8,374 nt of DNA. Source: Bdellovibrio sp. (GTDB taxonomy: Bacteria > Bdellovibrionota > Bdellovibrionia > Bdellovibrionales > Bdellovibrionaceae). Positions 7,171 to 8,374 of this stretch are shown here, in pieces. Both the position numbers and the translations under genes were made by a program. The stretch covers positions 1 to 8,374 of the forward strand of contig JAGIAF010000152.1 in assembly GCA_017745015.1 (NCBI GenBank), in the 5' to 3' direction. The notes below the pieces were generated by a model. That model was not told the DNA's origin. It saw only the letters and a program-made list of their open reading frames with translations, and did no database searches. Positions within the stretch are counted from its first letter, which is position 1. The number at the start of each line of letters is the position of its first letter.

Positions 7171-7177
7171 CCTCCTT
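7171..7177 (-). promoter_or_regulatory. Strong Shine-Dalgarno site of the sulfatase gene
   Basis: AAGGAGG on the minus strand, 4 nt before the ATG at 7166, is the strongest ribosome-binding site in the window and fixes the sulfatase start. FGE, the upstream gene, has no such site in the few bases visible, so the sulfatase may be translated in excess of its maturase. Confidence 0.8.
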
Positions 7178-7216
7178 GAATTCTCCATTAACATTGTGAA
7201 GAGGGAGGGAGAGCTT

Positions 7217-8362
7217 CTACAACTTGTTGTTTAACTCGCTATCATCTGACACAAGACGAAAGCCGACGTGAGGTGCCCCGCTTGTGATATCACCCTTGCC
7301 TCGAGTGCCAGTGCGATAGCGACTGCAATATTGATCGGTACAAAGAAACGAACCACCCCGTTGCACTTTCTTGCGCACGGAAGGTTCTACGGGATCAAAA
7401 CTTTCTGAAGGTCCTTGTGGATTTATGGTGAGATTTGATTGCGCATCACGCTCGTAAGTTCGCGGATGATACCAATCGGCAACCCACTGCCACACGTTGC
7501 CCGACATATCATAAAGGCCGTAACCGTTTGGAGGAAAACTTGCGACCGGTGCAATTCCTTTAAAGCCATCCTCGCCTAAATCGCGATCTGGAAAATGCCC
7601 CTGCCAGGTATTGGCCATAAACTTTCCATCAGGACGCAGCTCATCTCCCCAAGGATAAATTTTCTCTTCCAATCCGCCTCGCGCTGCAAACTCCCATTCT
7701 GCCTCCGTAGGCAAACGCTTTCCAATCCACTGCGCATAAGCCACAGCATCTTCATAGGCTACATGAACAACCGGATAGTGGCCCTTACCTTTGAGATCAC
7801 TGCCAGGGCCTTGTGGATGTCGCCAACTGGCTCCCGGCATCCACTTCCACCAATTACGATAATCATCCAGAGCCACGGGATTTTCCGGAGAGGAAAAAAC
7901 AATCGAACCCGGCTTCAGCATTTCTTTACTGTAGGCAGGAAACTCCTTTGGATCTAACGGCCGCTCGGCAATAGTTTTGTATCCTGTCGCTTTCACAAAT
8001 TTCGCAAACTCGTCATTCGTCACCACACGAGAATCCATCCAAAAGCCATGCACTCGCACGCGATGCAGAGGATGCGCATCGGGAAAGCTGCCTTCGCGAT
8101 CACCCATAACAAACTCACCACCAGGTATCCACACCATGCCACTTTTATCTTTTATTTTTTTGGAACGAGAAATCTCCGTCGATGCCGCCGAAGTCAACGC
8201 ACGCAAACCCGCAGACGGAGTTTCAGTTAGACAATAAGCCCCGTGTGGGGGATTAAACTCCGCCTTCTCTCTTTCAGAAAAATGTGCGTGAGCCGCGTAA
8301 CCACCAGCAACGACGACAACAGAACTTGCAACGATATAGGGAAGATATTTTTTCCATCTCAT
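7217..8362 (-). CDS. Formylglycine-generating enzyme (sulfatase maturase), membrane-anchored or exported
   Basis: This 381-residue protein belongs to the SUMF1/FGE family, which uses O2 and copper to oxidise the sulfatase CxPxR cysteine to formylglycine. The domain spans about 74-371 and starts SGMVWIPGGEFVMGD. It contains VTNDEFAKFVKATGY (114-128), PGASWRHPQGPGS (176-188), RLPTEAEWEFAARGG (216-230) and YDMSGNVWQWVADW. The catalytic segment RGGSFLCTDQYCSRYR (335-350) keeps Cys341 and Cys346, equal to human Cys336/Cys341, and Ser338. This marks a true FGE rather than one of the many cysteine-less relatives. Residues 1-26 (RWKK, then a hydrophobic stretch to AHA) form a signal peptide or membrane anchor. 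An in-frame TAG at 8366-8368 rules out an earlier start. It is first in a unit with the sulfatase. Its promoter lies beyond the window. Confidence 0.93.
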   Translation of the reverse strand: MRWKKYLPYIVASSVVVVAGGYAAHAHFSEREKAEFNPPHGAYCLTETPSAGLRALTSAASTEISRSKKIKDKSGMVWIPGGEFVMGDREGSFPDAHPLHRVRVHGFWMDSRVVTNDEFAKFVKATGYKTIAERPLDPKEFPAYSKEMLKPGSIVFSSPENPVALDDYRNWWKWMPGASWRHPQGPGSDLKGKGHYPVVHVAYEDAVAYAQWIGKRLPTEAEWEFAARGGLEEKIYPWGDELRPDGKFMANTWQGHFPDRDLGEDGFKGIAPVASFPPNGYGLYDMSGNVWQWVADWYHPRTYERDAQSNLTINPQGPSESFDPVEPSVRKKVQRGGSFLCTDQYCSRYRTGTRGKGDITSGAPHVGFRLVSDDSELNNKL

Positions 8363-8374
8363 GAACTAACGTTC

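Overview
The window (8,374 nt) looks like chromosomal DNA of a Gram-negative bacterium. It encodes a TolC-type outer-membrane channel, an outer-membrane beta-barrel protein with a C-terminal aromatic residue, a lipobox lipoprotein and a periplasmic sulfatase. The moderate GC content, the protein style and a GTGCCTGGCAC palindrome after a gene all suggest a Bdellovibrio-like organism (Bdellovibrionota). That placement is an inference from recalled genome style, not something proved here.

Layout. (1) Positions 1-80, minus strand: the first 26 codons of an RND-type efflux permease that runs off the left edge. (2) Positions 81-287: a divergent control region. It holds a sigma70-like promoter on each strand and, between them, three CCTWAGG boxes spaced exactly 10 bp apart. 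(3) Positions 288-3544, plus strand: a tight operon of a small beta-barrel outer-membrane protein, a TolC-family channel that overlaps it by 7 nt, and a lipoprotein of unknown function 12 nt further on. (4) Positions 3547-3613: a REP-like palindrome and a strong bidirectional terminator shared with the convergent gene. (5) Positions 3627-5429, minus strand: an ABC-F ATPase of the Uup type. (6) Positions 5502-8362, minus strand: a two-gene unit, read first as a formylglycine-generating enzyme (FGE) with a complete active-site cysteine pair and then as a sulfatase with an intact CSPTR maturation motif.

How the genes work together. The left half is probably an export system. The RND pump supplies inner-membrane energy-driven transport, the TolC protein is its outer-membrane exit duct, and the barrel protein and lipoprotein are likely accessory envelope components. 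The three boxes between the divergent promoters could co-regulate both sides. No periplasmic adaptor (membrane fusion protein) is visible; it may lie past the left edge. On the right, FGE would oxidise Cys140 of the sulfatase to formylglycine. Both proteins carry N-terminal export or anchor segments, which suggests maturation in the periplasm rather than in the cytoplasm. Uup is a housekeeping-type ATPase with no obvious functional link to either neighbour.

I found no rRNA, tRNA, CRISPR array, insertion sequence or phage gene. Most of the window is ordinary. The features most worth a second look are the phased operator array, the exported FGE-sulfatase pair, and the unusual uup start region.
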